DNA of 64,000 nt from JAKPUX01 sp035353815 (GCA_035353815.1 DAOQAG010000005.1:58840-122839); one strand, 5' to 3'; counted from the first letter of the stretch, positions 7,236 to 15,972 are shown. Notes: generated by a model from the letters alone, not told the origin. A program made the numbers and translations.

Positions 7236-8840
7236 ATGGGAAAACAAATCGCTTTGATCCTCCTGGTGGCCGGAACGGTATGGGCGGCGGATCTGGAGAG
7301 CCGCATAGTCAGGGTTACCGTCTATCCCGGAATGGCGCTGGTGGAGCGGCAGGCGAGCACAACGGTGGCGGCCGGAACCAACAAACTCGTCCTGACCGGC
7401 CTGCCCGCGGGGCTGGCCGATGAGTCGGTTCATGCCCGGATCACCAGCGGCAGCGACCTGGCGCTGGAAGATGTGACGGTCCAGAAATGGTTCCTCGCCC
7501 GCGCCGAGGAGGGCCAGGTCCAAAAGCTGGAAGAGGCCATCCGCGATCTCGAGCGGCAGCTGCGCTTGCAGGAGGGGGAGCAGAAAAATCTCGCCACCCG
7601 GGAAAAGTTCCTCCAGTCCATCCAGGCGACCGCCACGGCGGCGAACGGCCAGTCCACCGCCCTGATGCGGCCGGATGCCGCCTCCTGGAGTGCCACCCTC
7701 TCCTATCTCGACACCCATCTGCAAACCCTCTATACGGGGATGGTCGATGCCGAGTTCAGGATCAGGGAGCTCAAGGCGGAAAAAGAGGCCCTCGAAAAGC
7801 AGCTCGCCGAGCAGCAGTCGGCCCTTCCTCATGAGGACAAGTCGGTTGAGGTGAGCCTGCGGGCCGAACGGGCCACCACGGCCGTGCTCGTCGTCTCCTA
7901 CCTGGTCCATAATGTGACCTGGTGGCCGACCTATGAATTCCGCGCCCGGCCCGCCGAAACAAGTCTGGAACTGATCTATTCAGGAATGGTGCGCCAGAAA
8001 ACCGGCGAGGACTGGAACGATGTCGAGCTTGCGCTCTCCACCGCCCAGCCCGCCCGCGGTGCCGCTGCGCCCGAGCCCCTGCCCTGGGATGTGCGCCTCC
8101 GGGAACCGGTGCGCGCCGCACTGCAAAAGGCCGGCTATGCCGAGCTCGAGAGCGCCAGTCTGAAGCTGGACCAGACGAATGAGGCGGTTGCTCCGGCTCC
8201 GGCCATGGTGGAGGAGCGCTCGACCTCCGTCCTCTTCGCCATTCCCGGCGTGCGCCGCATCGCCAGCGGTGACGAACCGGGCAAGGTGCTGATCGCCCAG
8301 ACCACCCTCAAGGCGCAAATGAACTACTTCACCCTCCCCCGGCTTTCTCCCTTCGTCTACCTCCAGGGCCGGATCACGCATACGGAACTCTATCCCCTGC
8401 TGGGCGGCGAGGCGATGATCTATGTCGACGGCGACTATATCGGCAAGACGGTCATCAAGCCGCTCGCTTCCGGCGAGAGCACGGATCTCTCCCTCGGGAT
8501 CGATGAAGGGATAAAGGTCAAGCGCGAGCTGGTGAAAAAGTACGAGCGCGACACAGGGATGCTCAGCAAGAAGCGCGAGATCGAATATGAGTTCCGGATT
8601 ACGGTCGAGAATTTCAAGAAAGAGGCGGTGGAGATCAAGGTGCTGGATCATTTGCCGAGATCGCAGCAGGGGGAAATCGCCGTCAGCGATGTCAAGCTGC
8701 TCCCGGAGCCCGGGGAGTGGGACAAGCAGAAGCAGCAGCTGACCTGGGCGGTGGCGCTCAAGTCCGGCGAAAAGAAGGAACTGAGCGTGCACTTTACCGT
8801 CGCCGGTCCGCGCGGCGCCCGGGTGATCGGACTCGAATAG
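7236..8840 (+). CDS. DUF4139/DUF4140-domain protein (mucoidy-inhibitor MuiA-like), secreted
   Basis: About 534 residues. The start chosen is ATG 7236, preceded by CGGAG and giving a clean signal peptide (MGKQIALILLVAGTVWAA); the longer frame from 7176 adds an unlikely extension. DUF4140-like N-terminal region (VTVYPGMALVERQASTTV), then a long coiled coil (about 95-225, with the LEEAIRDLERQLRLQEGEQ and ELKAEKEALEKQLAEQQ stretches), then DUF4139 (YLVHNVTWWPTYEFRA onward) to the C terminus. This architecture is common in bacterial envelopes but its biochemical role is unknown. Single gene, with its own RBS; the 3' end is followed by a decayed copy of its last 40 bases. Confidence 0.8.
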   Translation: MGKQIALILLVAGTVWAADLESRIVRVTVYPGMALVERQASTTVAAGTNKLVLTGLPAGLADESVHARITSGSDLALEDVTVQKWFLARAEEGQVQKLEEAIRDLERQLRLQEGEQKNLATREKFLQSIQATATAANGQSTALMRPDAASWSATLSYLDTHLQTLYTGMVDAEFRIRELKAEKEALEKQLAEQQSALPHEDKSVEVSLRAERATTAVLVVSYLVHNVTWWPTYEFRARPAETSLELIYSGMVRQKTGEDWNDVELALSTAQPARGAAAPEPLPWDVRLREPVRAALQKAGYAELESASLKLDQTNEAVAPAPAMVEERSTSVLFAIPGVRRIASGDEPGKVLIAQTTLKAQMNYFTLPRLSPFVYLQGRITHTELYPLLGGEAMIYVDGDYIGKTVIKPLASGESTDLSLGIDEGIKVKRELVKKYERDTGMLSKKREIEYEFRITVENFKKEAVEIKVLDHLPRSQQGEIAVSDVKLLPEPGEWDKQKQQLTWAVALKSGEKKELSVHFTVAGPRGARVIGLE

Positions 8841-8894
8841 CTGATCTTTGCCGCCGCCGCTCCGTGCGGCGCCCGGGTGGCCGGACTAGAATAA
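8801..8894. repeat. Imperfect direct repeat of the DUF4139 gene's 3' end
   Basis: 8801-8840 (the last 40 bases of the coding region including TAG) and 8855-8894 match at 34 of 40 positions. The second copy also ends in a stop codon (TAA) and is non-coding. It looks like an old local duplication with a 54-bp period. Confidence 0.75.
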
Positions 8895-8970
8895 GCAGAA
8901 GGGAGGCGGGCCTGTCAACGGACGGGCCCCGGCCTTATCTCCCCCTCCGGCGTCAGCTCGGGAACTGTTT

Positions 8971-10071
8971 TTACTGCCGCTGCAGGATGATCATGGTGAT
9001 GTCGTCATGGGTCGGCGCCTCGGCGGCGAAGATCTGCAGGCGGCTGATGAGTTTCTCCCCCATCTGTTCAGCGCTGCCCTTGGTCATGGCCGCCAGGCTG
9101 GCGCGCAGGCGTTCCTCGCCCCAGAACTCGCCGGCCAGGTTGCGCGCCTCCACCAGCCCGTCGGAGTAGAAGAAGAGGGTTTCGCCTGGTTCGAGGGTCA
9201 CAGACTGGGTGGTATAGACGGCCTTGGGCTGGATACCGAGCGCGGGATCCCCCTTGGGCCACTCCGTCACCTCATCGCCCTGAATGCGCAGGGGCGGCTG
9301 ATGCCCGGCGTTGAAAAAGCGCACCAAACCCTCCTCGGATGTGATCTCGAAGTAGATCATCGAAGCAAAACGGTTGGCCATCGTATCCCGGATATAGATC
9401 CGGTTCATCTTGCGGCCGAGATCCGAGGGATCATCGCATTCCGGAGCCAGGGCGCGCAAGGTGGCCTGGAGCTTGGCCATGAGCAAGGCGGCCCCGAGCC
9501 CCTTGTCGGAGATGTCCCCGAGCGCGAACCCGTGGCGGTGGCTGTTGATCGGCATGTAATCGAGGAGATCGCCGCCCACCTCATTGGCGGGATGATAATA
9601 GAGCCAGACCGACCAGCCGGCGATCACCGGAGGTTGATCGGGAATGAGGGCTTTTTGCACGATCCGGCCCGCCTGGAGTTCGCTGCGGGCCAGCATTTTG
9701 TCCTTGACCTCGAGCATGAGGATGAATACCAGGAGGATCACGCCGGCGAGGCTGGTGTCGTTGCTGGCCTGAAAGCTGTTGGTGCTATACTCGCAGTGGG
9801 GCGAGACGGTCAGGAGCAGGGCGATGATCAGCATCAGCCTGCGGAAGCTGCTCATATGCAGCAGGAGACTGCGCATCAGCCAGAAGGTGGCGGCGAAAAA
9901 CCGGCGCACGGCGCTCATGGTGCGCAAGCGGCTGCGCTGCTCATCGCTGAGATAGAACTGTTTCAGCTCGGCGTTCTCCCGGCGGATCTGGGCCAGATAT
10001 CCTCCCTTGCGCAGATCATCGCGGAGCACCTTGCGCAGGTGCGGGCCAGCGGTCGATTCATGTCCGGTCAT
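8971..10071 (-). CDS. PP2C-type (SpoIIE/RsbU) serine phosphatase with membrane anchor
   Basis: About 366 residues from ATG 10071, which has GGGAG 6 nt upstream; a longer frame from 10131 lacks an RBS. The N terminus is a basic helix, followed by two hydrophobic segments (SFRRLMLIIALLLTVS and SLAGVILLVFILMLEV), then a SpoIIE domain: QKALIPDQPP, NEVGGDLLDY (metal ligand Asp), ALGDISDKGLGAALLMA, FFNAGHQPPL, FFYSDGLVEARN and APTHDDITMI. These are the aspartates of the PP2C metal centre. Such proteins normally dephosphorylate anti-sigma-factor antagonists in partner-switching systems. No anti-sigma kinase or antagonist gene is nearby, so the target lies elsewhere. Confidence 0.88.
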   Translation of the reverse strand: MTGHESTAGPHLRKVLRDDLRKGGYLAQIRRENAELKQFYLSDEQRSRLRTMSAVRRFFAATFWLMRSLLLHMSSFRRLMLIIALLLTVSPHCEYSTNSFQASNDTSLAGVILLVFILMLEVKDKMLARSELQAGRIVQKALIPDQPPVIAGWSVWLYYHPANEVGGDLLDYMPINSHRHGFALGDISDKGLGAALLMAKLQATLRALAPECDDPSDLGRKMNRIYIRDTMANRFASMIYFEITSEEGLVRFFNAGHQPPLRIQGDEVTEWPKGDPALGIQPKAVYTTQSVTLEPGETLFFYSDGLVEARNLAGEFWGEERLRASLAAMTKGSAEQMGEKLISRLQIFAAEAPTHDDITMIILQRQ

Positions 10072-10219
10072 GATGGGCTCCCTTTGCGAGAATTCACTTT
10101 TTTGTACGCAGTTCTGGCGAAAAAGTAACATCCCTTCGCGGCGCTGTTCATTTCCATTGCCTTTTTCCGGGGAATGGCGTAACTTGAGCGTCGCAACAGA
10201 GGCTCACAGGAGGAAACGA

Positions 10220-11362
10220 ATGTCCATGTCACGCAAGGAATTTATGAAAACAGCGGGAAAGGGCCTGATCGCGGCCGGAGCGGCGGCCGCAGCGCCGGCG
10301 CTGGCGAAGAACAAACGGAAAAGCAGCCCGGGCAGCGGCGGTTTCAAAATGGAGATCAAGACCCGGCGTCTCGACCTCCGCCATGCCTGGACCATCGCCC
10401 GCAACACCAGCACCTTCAAGGAGTATGCATTTGTCCGGTTGGAAAAGGACGGGATCTCCGGCATGGGCGAGGCCGCCCATAACGTCCGTTATGGCGAGTC
10501 GCTCGAGTCGATCCTCGCCACCCTGGAAAAGGCCCGGCCGATCCTCGAACACGCCGATCCCTGGCAATTCGTCGACCTCAACGCAGCGGTGCAGGCCGTC
10601 TGCGCGGGCCAGACGGCGGCAAAGGCGGCCATCGATATCGCCCTGATGGACTGGATCGGCAAGTCGCTCGAGATCCCGCTCTACCAGCTTTGGGGGCTGG
10701 ATCCCAAAAAGGCGCCGCAGACCACCTTTTCGATCGGCATAGATACCATGGAGATGGTCAAACAAAAGGTCGAGGAGGCCGCGCCCTATCCGCTGCTCAA
10801 GATCAAGATGGGCAAGGAAAATGATGAGGAGATCCTCGCTGCGGTGCGCAGCGTCACCAGCAAGGTTCTGCGCGTCGATGCCAATGAGGGATGGAAGGAG
10901 AAGGAACTGGCCCTGCGCAAGGTGGAGTGGCTGGCGGCCAATGGCGTCGATCTCGTGGAACAGCCGATGCCCAGCCACATGCTCGAGGAGACCGCCTGGG
11001 TCAAGGAGCGGGCCTCGATCCCCCTTATCGCTGATGAATCGGTCAAAACCAGTGCGGATATCCCCAAACTGGCTGAGGCGTTCGACGGCATCAACATCAA
11101 GGTGGACAAGGCCGGCGGCTTGCAGGAATCGCTGCGCATGATCTGGATGGCGCGCTCGCTCGGCCTCAAGATCATGCTCGGCTGCATGGTCTCGAGCTCG
11201 CTCTCGATCACGGCCGCGGCACACCTTTCGCCGCTGACCGACTATCCCGATCTCGATGGCAATCTGCTGCTGGCCAAGGATCCCTTCCGCGGCGTGACGG
11301 TCAGGGAGGGGTGGCTGATCCTGCCTGCGGGGCCGGGCCTGGGCGTGGAAGGAGACTTTTGA
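10220..11362 (+). CDS. Enolase-superfamily dipeptide epimerase-like enzyme with Tat signal
   Basis: 380 residues from ATG 10220, preceded by AGGAGG with ideal spacing. The mature part is a muconate-lactonising-subgroup enolase fold: KIKMG with its catalytic lysine, metal ligands in VDANEGW, VEQPMP and IADESV, and the second lysine in INIKVDKAGG. The DANEGW/ADES pattern fits L-Ala-D/L-Glu and related dipeptide epimerases, which act in murein peptide recycling. The N terminus MSMSRKEFMKTAGKGL followed by an alanine-rich stretch is a Tat signal (S-R-K-x-F-x-K), so it is predicted to be exported folded, unusual for this mostly cytoplasmic family. The stop lies directly before the TTG of the HAD gene, so the two are cotranscribed. 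Confidence 0.82.
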   Translation: MSMSRKEFMKTAGKGLIAAGAAAAAPALAKNKRKSSPGSGGFKMEIKTRRLDLRHAWTIARNTSTFKEYAFVRLEKDGISGMGEAAHNVRYGESLESILATLEKARPILEHADPWQFVDLNAAVQAVCAGQTAAKAAIDIALMDWIGKSLEIPLYQLWGLDPKKAPQTTFSIGIDTMEMVKQKVEEAAPYPLLKIKMGKENDEEILAAVRSVTSKVLRVDANEGWKEKELALRKVEWLAANGVDLVEQPMPSHMLEETAWVKERASIPLIADESVKTSADIPKLAEAFDGINIKVDKAGGLQESLRMIWMARSLGLKIMLGCMVSSSLSITAAAHLSPLTDYPDLDGNLLLAKDPFRGVTVREGWLILPAGPGLGVEGDF

Positions 11363-12043
11363 TTGAAGCTGCTGCTCTTTGATATTGACGGCACCCTGGT
11401 TCTCTCTGGCGGGGCAGGCCTTCGCGCCATGAACCGGGCTTTTCTGGAATTGTACGACATTCCGCAAGCCTTTGCGGGGATTCAGCTCGCGGGCCGCACC
11501 GACCGCGCCATTCTGCAGGATGTTCTGGCCCGGTTCGAGCAGCCCTGGTCGGAGGAGGTGGAGGAGATCTTTAAGCAGCGTTACTTTGAGCGGATGGAGG
11601 AGGAGATGCCCCTGCCGGTGCCGGGCAAGCGGATCATGCCCGGCATTCTGCCGCTGCTCGAGGCGCTCGCGGCGCGGCCGGGGCTGCATCTCGGCTTGCT
11701 GACCGGCAACTGGCGCACCAGTGGCTATCTCAAGCTGGCCGAGTTCGGGCTGGAGCGTTTTTTCCCCTTCGGGGCGTTTGCGGATGACTCGGGTGTGCGG
11801 GATGAGCTGCTCCCCTTCGCGGTAGCGCGCTTTGCGGCGTCACACGGCCGCCGGCCGCGGCCGCGGGAGGTTTATGTCATCGGCGACACCCCGCATGACA
11901 TCCAGTGCGCCCGGCCGCATGGGGCGATTGCCGTGGGCGTCGCTGCAGCGGCCCATACGCCCGCCGACCTGGCGGCGCACCACCCCGATTATCTCTTCAG
12001 CGATTTTACCGATACCACTGCCGCGCTGCTCGTCCTTGGCTAG
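11363..12043 (+). CDS. HAD-superfamily hydrolase (phosphoglycolate-phosphatase-like)
   Basis: 226 residues starting at TTG 11363, immediately after the epimerase stop, with GGAAGGAG 8 nt upstream inside the epimerase gene. Motif I is LLFDIDGTLV (Asp nucleophile and acid), motif II GLLTGNW, and motif IV VIGDTPHDI. The helical cap between residues 20 and 85 marks subfamily I phosphatases such as Gph. Substrate cannot be assigned. Convergent with hisS, only 7 bp between stops. Confidence 0.85.
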   Translation: MKLLLFDIDGTLVLSGGAGLRAMNRAFLELYDIPQAFAGIQLAGRTDRAILQDVLARFEQPWSEEVEEIFKQRYFERMEEEMPLPVPGKRIMPGILPLLEALAARPGLHLGLLTGNWRTSGYLKLAEFGLERFFPFGAFADDSGVRDELLPFAVARFAASHGRRPRPREVYVIGDTPHDIQCARPHGAIAVGVAAAAHTPADLAAHHPDYLFSDFTDTTAALLVLG

Positions 12044-12050
12044 GCGGCGC

Positions 12051-13634
12051 TCAGGCCAGCATGCTCCTGATCTCCCCGACCATGGTCGCGCGGGAGACGG
12101 TAACCTGACCGACCTTTTTTTTCACCCACTCACCGCGATCCTTGATTTCAGGCTCGGCGCGCATGGCGCGGAGATCCTTGATCGAAACCTGTCCGGCGGC
12201 GAATTCATCCGAGCCGCAGATGACTGCGACCGGAATCATCTGGAGATCGGCGTATTTGAGCTGCTTGCCCAGCCCCTTCTCCTTGCCCATGTAGAGTTCG
12301 GTTTTGATGCCGGCGGCACGCAGTTCCGTGGCGATCCGCTGATAGTCCATGAGCCGCTCGCGGTCCATGATGGTGACCAGGACCTCGGCGGTGGAGGGCC
12401 GGGCGGGAACGCTGCCGATTTTTTGCAGGGCGGAGAGCAGCCGGTCCACGCCGATCGAGGCGCCGGTGGCGGGGATCTCCTCGCCGAGGAATTTGCCGAT
12501 CAGCCGGTCATAGCGTCCGCCGCCCATCACCGAGCCGAAACTGCCGAGCTGTTCGTCGATGAGGATGGCCTCAAAGATGGGCCCGGTATAGTAATCGAGC
12601 CCCCGGGCGATGGTGGGATCGATGACCACCTGGCTGTCGGGGATTCCCATGGCCTCGAGGTAGTGATGGATCTCCTCCAGCTCCCGCAAGCCCTCGCTCG
12701 CGGCGTCGACACCCTGGAAGAGGGTGTTCAGCGTGGCTAGCGTCGCGACCCGAGTGGACTCTGAAATGGAGAGGAAGCGGATGATGCGCGCGATCTGCTC
12801 CTCGTGCAAATGCAGCCCGGGGATGGGATCGCCCGAGGCGTCGATACGGCCGGGCCCAAGCTCTTTTTTAACGTTGTCCAGCCCCTGTTTTTCGAGCTTG
12901 TCTATGACCCGGAACAGGGCATGAGCCCGCTCCGCCGCGATGCCGGCGTAGGCCAGGAGGCCATTGAGCAGCTTGCGGCTGCTGTACCGGATACGGTAGT
13001 TCAGTCCGAGCCGGGTCAGGCATTCATGCATCGCGGCGATGATCTCGGTGTCGGCCAGGAGCGAGTCGGAGCCGACGGTGTCGATGTCGAACTGGGAGAA
13101 TTCACGGAAGCGGCCGGGATCGGGCTTGTCGTAGCGCCAGACCGGCTGAAACTGATAGCGCTTGAACGGCCTGGGCAGCTCGGGATGGTCCGCGACAAAA
13201 CGCGAGAGCGGCACCGTCAGGTCGAAGCGCAGTCCCACCGTATGGCCTTCAGGCTCCTGGAAGAGATAGACCTGTTTGTCCGCCATGACGCGGCTGACGA
13301 TCCGTTCGAGGCAGGCGCTGCCGAGAGCGGTCTGCTGCTGGACCGAGAGGTCGCTGACGCGGATCCGGATGATGCCGTTCTCTTCGCGCAGCAAGGGGAG
13401 CAGCACGGCGCGGGCCTGGGGAAACTCGAGCAGCAGCCGGTCGAATTCATCCCGGGTGAGTTCGGCGGTGGCATCGCTGTAGGCGAGCAGCACGCGCTTG
13501 TATTCGAGGGCTGGCGTGGCAATGGGGACAAAACCGTAGGACTCGTAAACCTCCTTGATCAGCGCCACCATCCGGTCCCGGGCGATCATATCGGCGGGCA
13601 GCAAATCCCTGAAGCCTTTGAGCGACAACTCCAT
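12051..13634 (-). CDS. hisS: Histidyl-tRNA synthetase, A73-type motif 2
   Basis: 527-residue class II synthetase charging tRNA-His. Class II motifs: motif 2 RYQFQPVWRYDKPDPGRFRE followed by FSQFDIDTVG, the HisRS signature RGLDYYTG, and motif 3 GGGRYDRLIG with GASIGVDRL. The C-terminal anticodon-binding domain begins near residue 420 (AEVLVTIMDRERL). A 60-residue insertion (about 60-120) separates the first motif region from YLFQEPEG. From memory, the PGRFR..QFD.DTVG pattern resembles the alphaproteobacterial HisRS class that charges tRNA-His lacking G-1 with A73, rather than E. coli HisRS. The tRNA-His gene just upstream has those features. GGAGAAGG precedes ATG 13634. Confidence 0.95.
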   Translation of the reverse strand: MELSLKGFRDLLPADMIARDRMVALIKEVYESYGFVPIATPALEYKRVLLAYSDATAELTRDEFDRLLLEFPQARAVLLPLLREENGIIRIRVSDLSVQQQTALGSACLERIVSRVMADKQVYLFQEPEGHTVGLRFDLTVPLSRFVADHPELPRPFKRYQFQPVWRYDKPDPGRFREFSQFDIDTVGSDSLLADTEIIAAMHECLTRLGLNYRIRYSSRKLLNGLLAYAGIAAERAHALFRVIDKLEKQGLDNVKKELGPGRIDASGDPIPGLHLHEEQIARIIRFLSISESTRVATLATLNTLFQGVDAASEGLRELEEIHHYLEAMGIPDSQVVIDPTIARGLDYYTGPIFEAILIDEQLGSFGSVMGGGRYDRLIGKFLGEEIPATGASIGVDRLLSALQKIGSVPARPSTAEVLVTIMDRERLMDYQRIATELRAAGIKTELYMGKEKGLGKQLKYADLQMIPVAVICGSDEFAAGQVSIKDLRAMRAEPEIKDRGEWVKKKVGQVTVSRATMVGEIRSMLA

Positions 13635-13648
13635 GACCTTCTCCGTTT

Positions 13649-13691
13649 AAAAGTAAAAAAGCTCATTAACAAGAGGAGACTGGTAATGAGC
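13649..13691 (-). terminator. Intrinsic terminator or attenuator between tRNA-His and hisS
   Basis: On the minus strand GCTCATTA (13684-13691) and TAATGAGC (13661-13668) form a perfect 8-bp stem with a 15-nt loop, followed by TTTTTTACTTTT. It sits 37 nt after the tRNA and 27 nt before the hisS start codon. It may end tRNA transcripts or act as an attenuator for hisS. The loop contains TCTCC, able to pair with GGAGA of the hisS ribosome-binding site. Confidence 0.75.
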
Positions 13692-13728
13692 CTGAATACC
13701 ACAGGGTGTATGTGCAGATAAAAGTGTG

Positions 13729-13802
13729 TACCGATGATGGGGCTCGAACCCATGACCTCCTGATCCACAGTCAGGCACTCTAGCCAGCTGAGCTACATCG
13801 GC
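13729..13802 (-). tRNA. tRNA-His (GTG anticodon)
   Basis: A 74-nt cloverleaf on the minus strand. Acceptor GCCGATG/CATCGGT (G1:U72 wobble), D stem GCTC/GAGT, anticodon stem CCTGA/TCAGG with loop CTGTGGA giving anticodon GTG, T arm ATGGG-TTCGAGC-CCCAT. CCA is not encoded (CAC follows). The discriminator is A73 and the base before G1 is T, so the canonical G-1:C73 pair of bacterial tRNA-His is absent. It is followed on the same strand by hisS. Confidence 0.93.
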
Positions 13803-13966
13803 AGGGTTCCTGCCAAGTGGCAGGTCCGGAATGCGAACATAAGTATACTATTTTTTTACCTCAAAGTCAAGGTCTTATTTTTTGCTTGTTTCATACCGCG
13901 GGATTGTCTACCTTGCCTGCTAAAAAGCAGAACCAGCCTGTATTTCTCGAAGGGGATGTTCGAATC

Positions 13967-15913
13967 GTGATCGACAATATCATCTTTAATTTTGACTCTA
14001 CGCTCATCCATGCCGAAGGGGTGGAGCTGATACTCGAGCAGGCCTTGCAGCGGCAAAAGTCGCGGCAGCGCGCGGCCCTGCTGGAGCGGCTGGCGCAAAT
14101 CTCGATGCTGGCCGATCTCGGCGAAACATCGGTAGCCGATGCCCTGCACCAGTGTTTCGCGCTGGCGCGCGTGACCCGGGCGGATGTCACTGCGGTTGCC
14201 GCGCGGGTACTCGAAACGCTCAATCCCCGTGTGATCGAATCGGTTACGGCATTGCAGCAGGCGGGCAAGCACATTTTTATCTTCAGCACGGGGTTTGAGG
14301 AGCTCGTCCGTCCGGTCACCCGGGCCTTGCACGTTGACGACGACCATGTGTTCACCAATCAGCTGATCTATGATTTCAAGGGAGAGGTGGTCGGCTTTAA
14401 TGAGAAGAATCCCCTCTTTCTCAGCGCCGGCAAGGGCTTTCTCATCGAACAGCTCAGGAATGACGGGCGTTTGCCCGGCGGTACCGCGATCGTCGGGCGG
14501 AGCGCTTCGGACCTGGCCATCCGCAAGAACAACATCGCCCGGATCTTTGTCTATTTCGCCAATGCCCGCATTCACGAGGAGATCCGGCGCCAGGCCGATT
14601 ATGTGGTCGACCGCTTCGATCATCTGCTCCCGCTCTTTTTTTCGGAGGAGGAGCTTTCAAACGAGGGGATCCAGCTCTTTTACGCGCAGAACGGCCATGT
14701 GGAGGCGGCCGCACAGCCGACGATTCTGCTGCTGGAAAATGTGCACGAGGAGGCGGTGCGGCGCTTTCGCAGCGAGGGACTGGAGCCGCGGATGCTCAAG
14801 GGGGCATTACGCAACGACGAGCTCTGCACCGGCGCCGGCGACATCCATATCCTCGGCATCCGCTCGCAGACCCGGGTGACGGCCCGGGTGCTCGCCGCGA
14901 TGCCCGAGCTCTGGGCCATCGGCGCCTTTTGCATCGGCACCAACCAGATCGATCTCGCCCAGGCGGCGAAAAGCGGCATCCCGGTCTTCAATGCGCCCTA
15001 CAGCAATACGCGCAGTGTGGCGGAGCTCGTCGTGGGTGAGATCATCATGCTGATGCGGCGCATCCCGGAGAAGAGCCAGGCGGCCCATGCCGGGTCATGG
15101 CTGAAAAGTTCGGCGGGCTGCTCGGAGATTCGCGGCAAAACGGTCGGCATCATCGGCTATGGCCATATCGGCTCGCAGGTGTCGGTGCTGCTCGAGAGCC
15201 TCGGCATGTCGGTCTGCTTCCATGACATCGTCGACAAGCTGCCGCTGGGCAATGCCCACAAGTCCGCGAGCCTGGAGGAGCTGCTGAGCCGCGCCGATGT
15301 CGTCACCCTGCATGTGCCGGATACTCCGGCGACCCGCAACCTGATCGGAGCGGCCCAGCTGCGGCGTATGAAAAAAGGCGCCATTTTGCTCAATTCGAGC
15401 CGGGGACGGGTCGTCGATCTCGCCGCTCTCCGGGCGGCGCTGGACAAGGGGGTCCTTGCCGGTGCCGCCGTGGATGTCTTTCCTGAAGAACCGGATCAGA
15501 CGAACGAAAGCTTTAGTACGCCGCTGCAGGGTGCGGCCAATACCATTTTGACACCGCATATCGGCGGCAGCACAGAGGAGGCCCAGGTCAGCATCGCGCG
15601 GTATGTCAGCGAAAAACTCCTGCGTTTCATTCAGACGGGAGCGACCACCGGCGCCATCAATTTTCCGGAAGTGGAGCTGCCGCGGGTCGCCCAAACCCAC
15701 CGCATCCTGCATGTCCACTATAATGTGCCCGGGGTACTGGCCAAGATCAATAATCTCTTTGCGCGCCGCAGCATCAACGTCGCGGGCCAGCTGCTGCAGA
15801 CGCGGGGGGAGATCGGCTACCTGATCGTCGATGTCGACCAGCAGGTCTCCGGCCAGGTCCTCGACCTGATGGGGCATATCGCCGAAACCATCAAGGTGCG
15901 CAAGATCGCCTGA
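13967..15913 (+). CDS. serA: SerB-like (degenerate HAD) domain fused to D-3-phosphoglycerate dehydrogenase with ACT domain
   Basis: 648 residues from GTG 13967 (AAGGGGA upstream); TTG 13913 or GTG 13817 are possible longer starts. Residues 1-235 resemble phosphoserine phosphatase, but the nucleophile motif reads FNFDSTL (Asn in place of the first Asp) and motif IV reads GRSASD instead of GDGxND, so phosphatase activity is doubtful. Residues 250-565 are a complete SerA: GIIGYGHIG cofactor site, Arg in NSSRGRVVD (R479), Glu in DVFPEEP (about E507) and His in TPHIGGST (H531). Residues 580-648 form an ACT domain with the HxN...N serine-binding pattern (LHVHYNVPGVL, INVAGQ), so feedback inhibition by serine is likely. 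It catalyses the first step of serine biosynthesis in the cytoplasm. Confidence 0.9.
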   Translation: MIDNIIFNFDSTLIHAEGVELILEQALQRQKSRQRAALLERLAQISMLADLGETSVADALHQCFALARVTRADVTAVAARVLETLNPRVIESVTALQQAGKHIFIFSTGFEELVRPVTRALHVDDDHVFTNQLIYDFKGEVVGFNEKNPLFLSAGKGFLIEQLRNDGRLPGGTAIVGRSASDLAIRKNNIARIFVYFANARIHEEIRRQADYVVDRFDHLLPLFFSEEELSNEGIQLFYAQNGHVEAAAQPTILLLENVHEEAVRRFRSEGLEPRMLKGALRNDELCTGAGDIHILGIRSQTRVTARVLAAMPELWAIGAFCIGTNQIDLAQAAKSGIPVFNAPYSNTRSVAELVVGEIIMLMRRIPEKSQAAHAGSWLKSSAGCSEIRGKTVGIIGYGHIGSQVSVLLESLGMSVCFHDIVDKLPLGNAHKSASLEELLSRADVVTLHVPDTPATRNLIGAAQLRRMKKGAILLNSSRGRVVDLAALRAALDKGVLAGAAVDVFPEEPDQTNESFSTPLQGAANTILTPHIGGSTEEAQVSIARYVSEKLLRFIQTGATTGAINFPEVELPRVAQTHRILHVHYNVPGVLAKINNLFARRSINVAGQLLQTRGEIGYLIVDVDQQVSGQVLDLMGHIAETIKVRKIA

Positions 15914-15934
15914 GGCTTCAGCCGGTACCGCTGT

Positions 15935-15972
15935 AAAAAAAAGCCCGTGCATCCGGAGAGGTGCACGGGCTT
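15935..15972 (-). terminator. Intrinsic terminator, minus strand
   Basis: A perfect 11-bp stem (15941-15951 with 15962-15972, AAGCCCGTGCA/TGCACGGGCTT), 10-nt loop, followed on the minus strand by eight U. It ends the MFS/barrel operon that reads leftward; the serA fusion on the plus strand gets the hairpin without a U tract. Confidence 0.85.
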
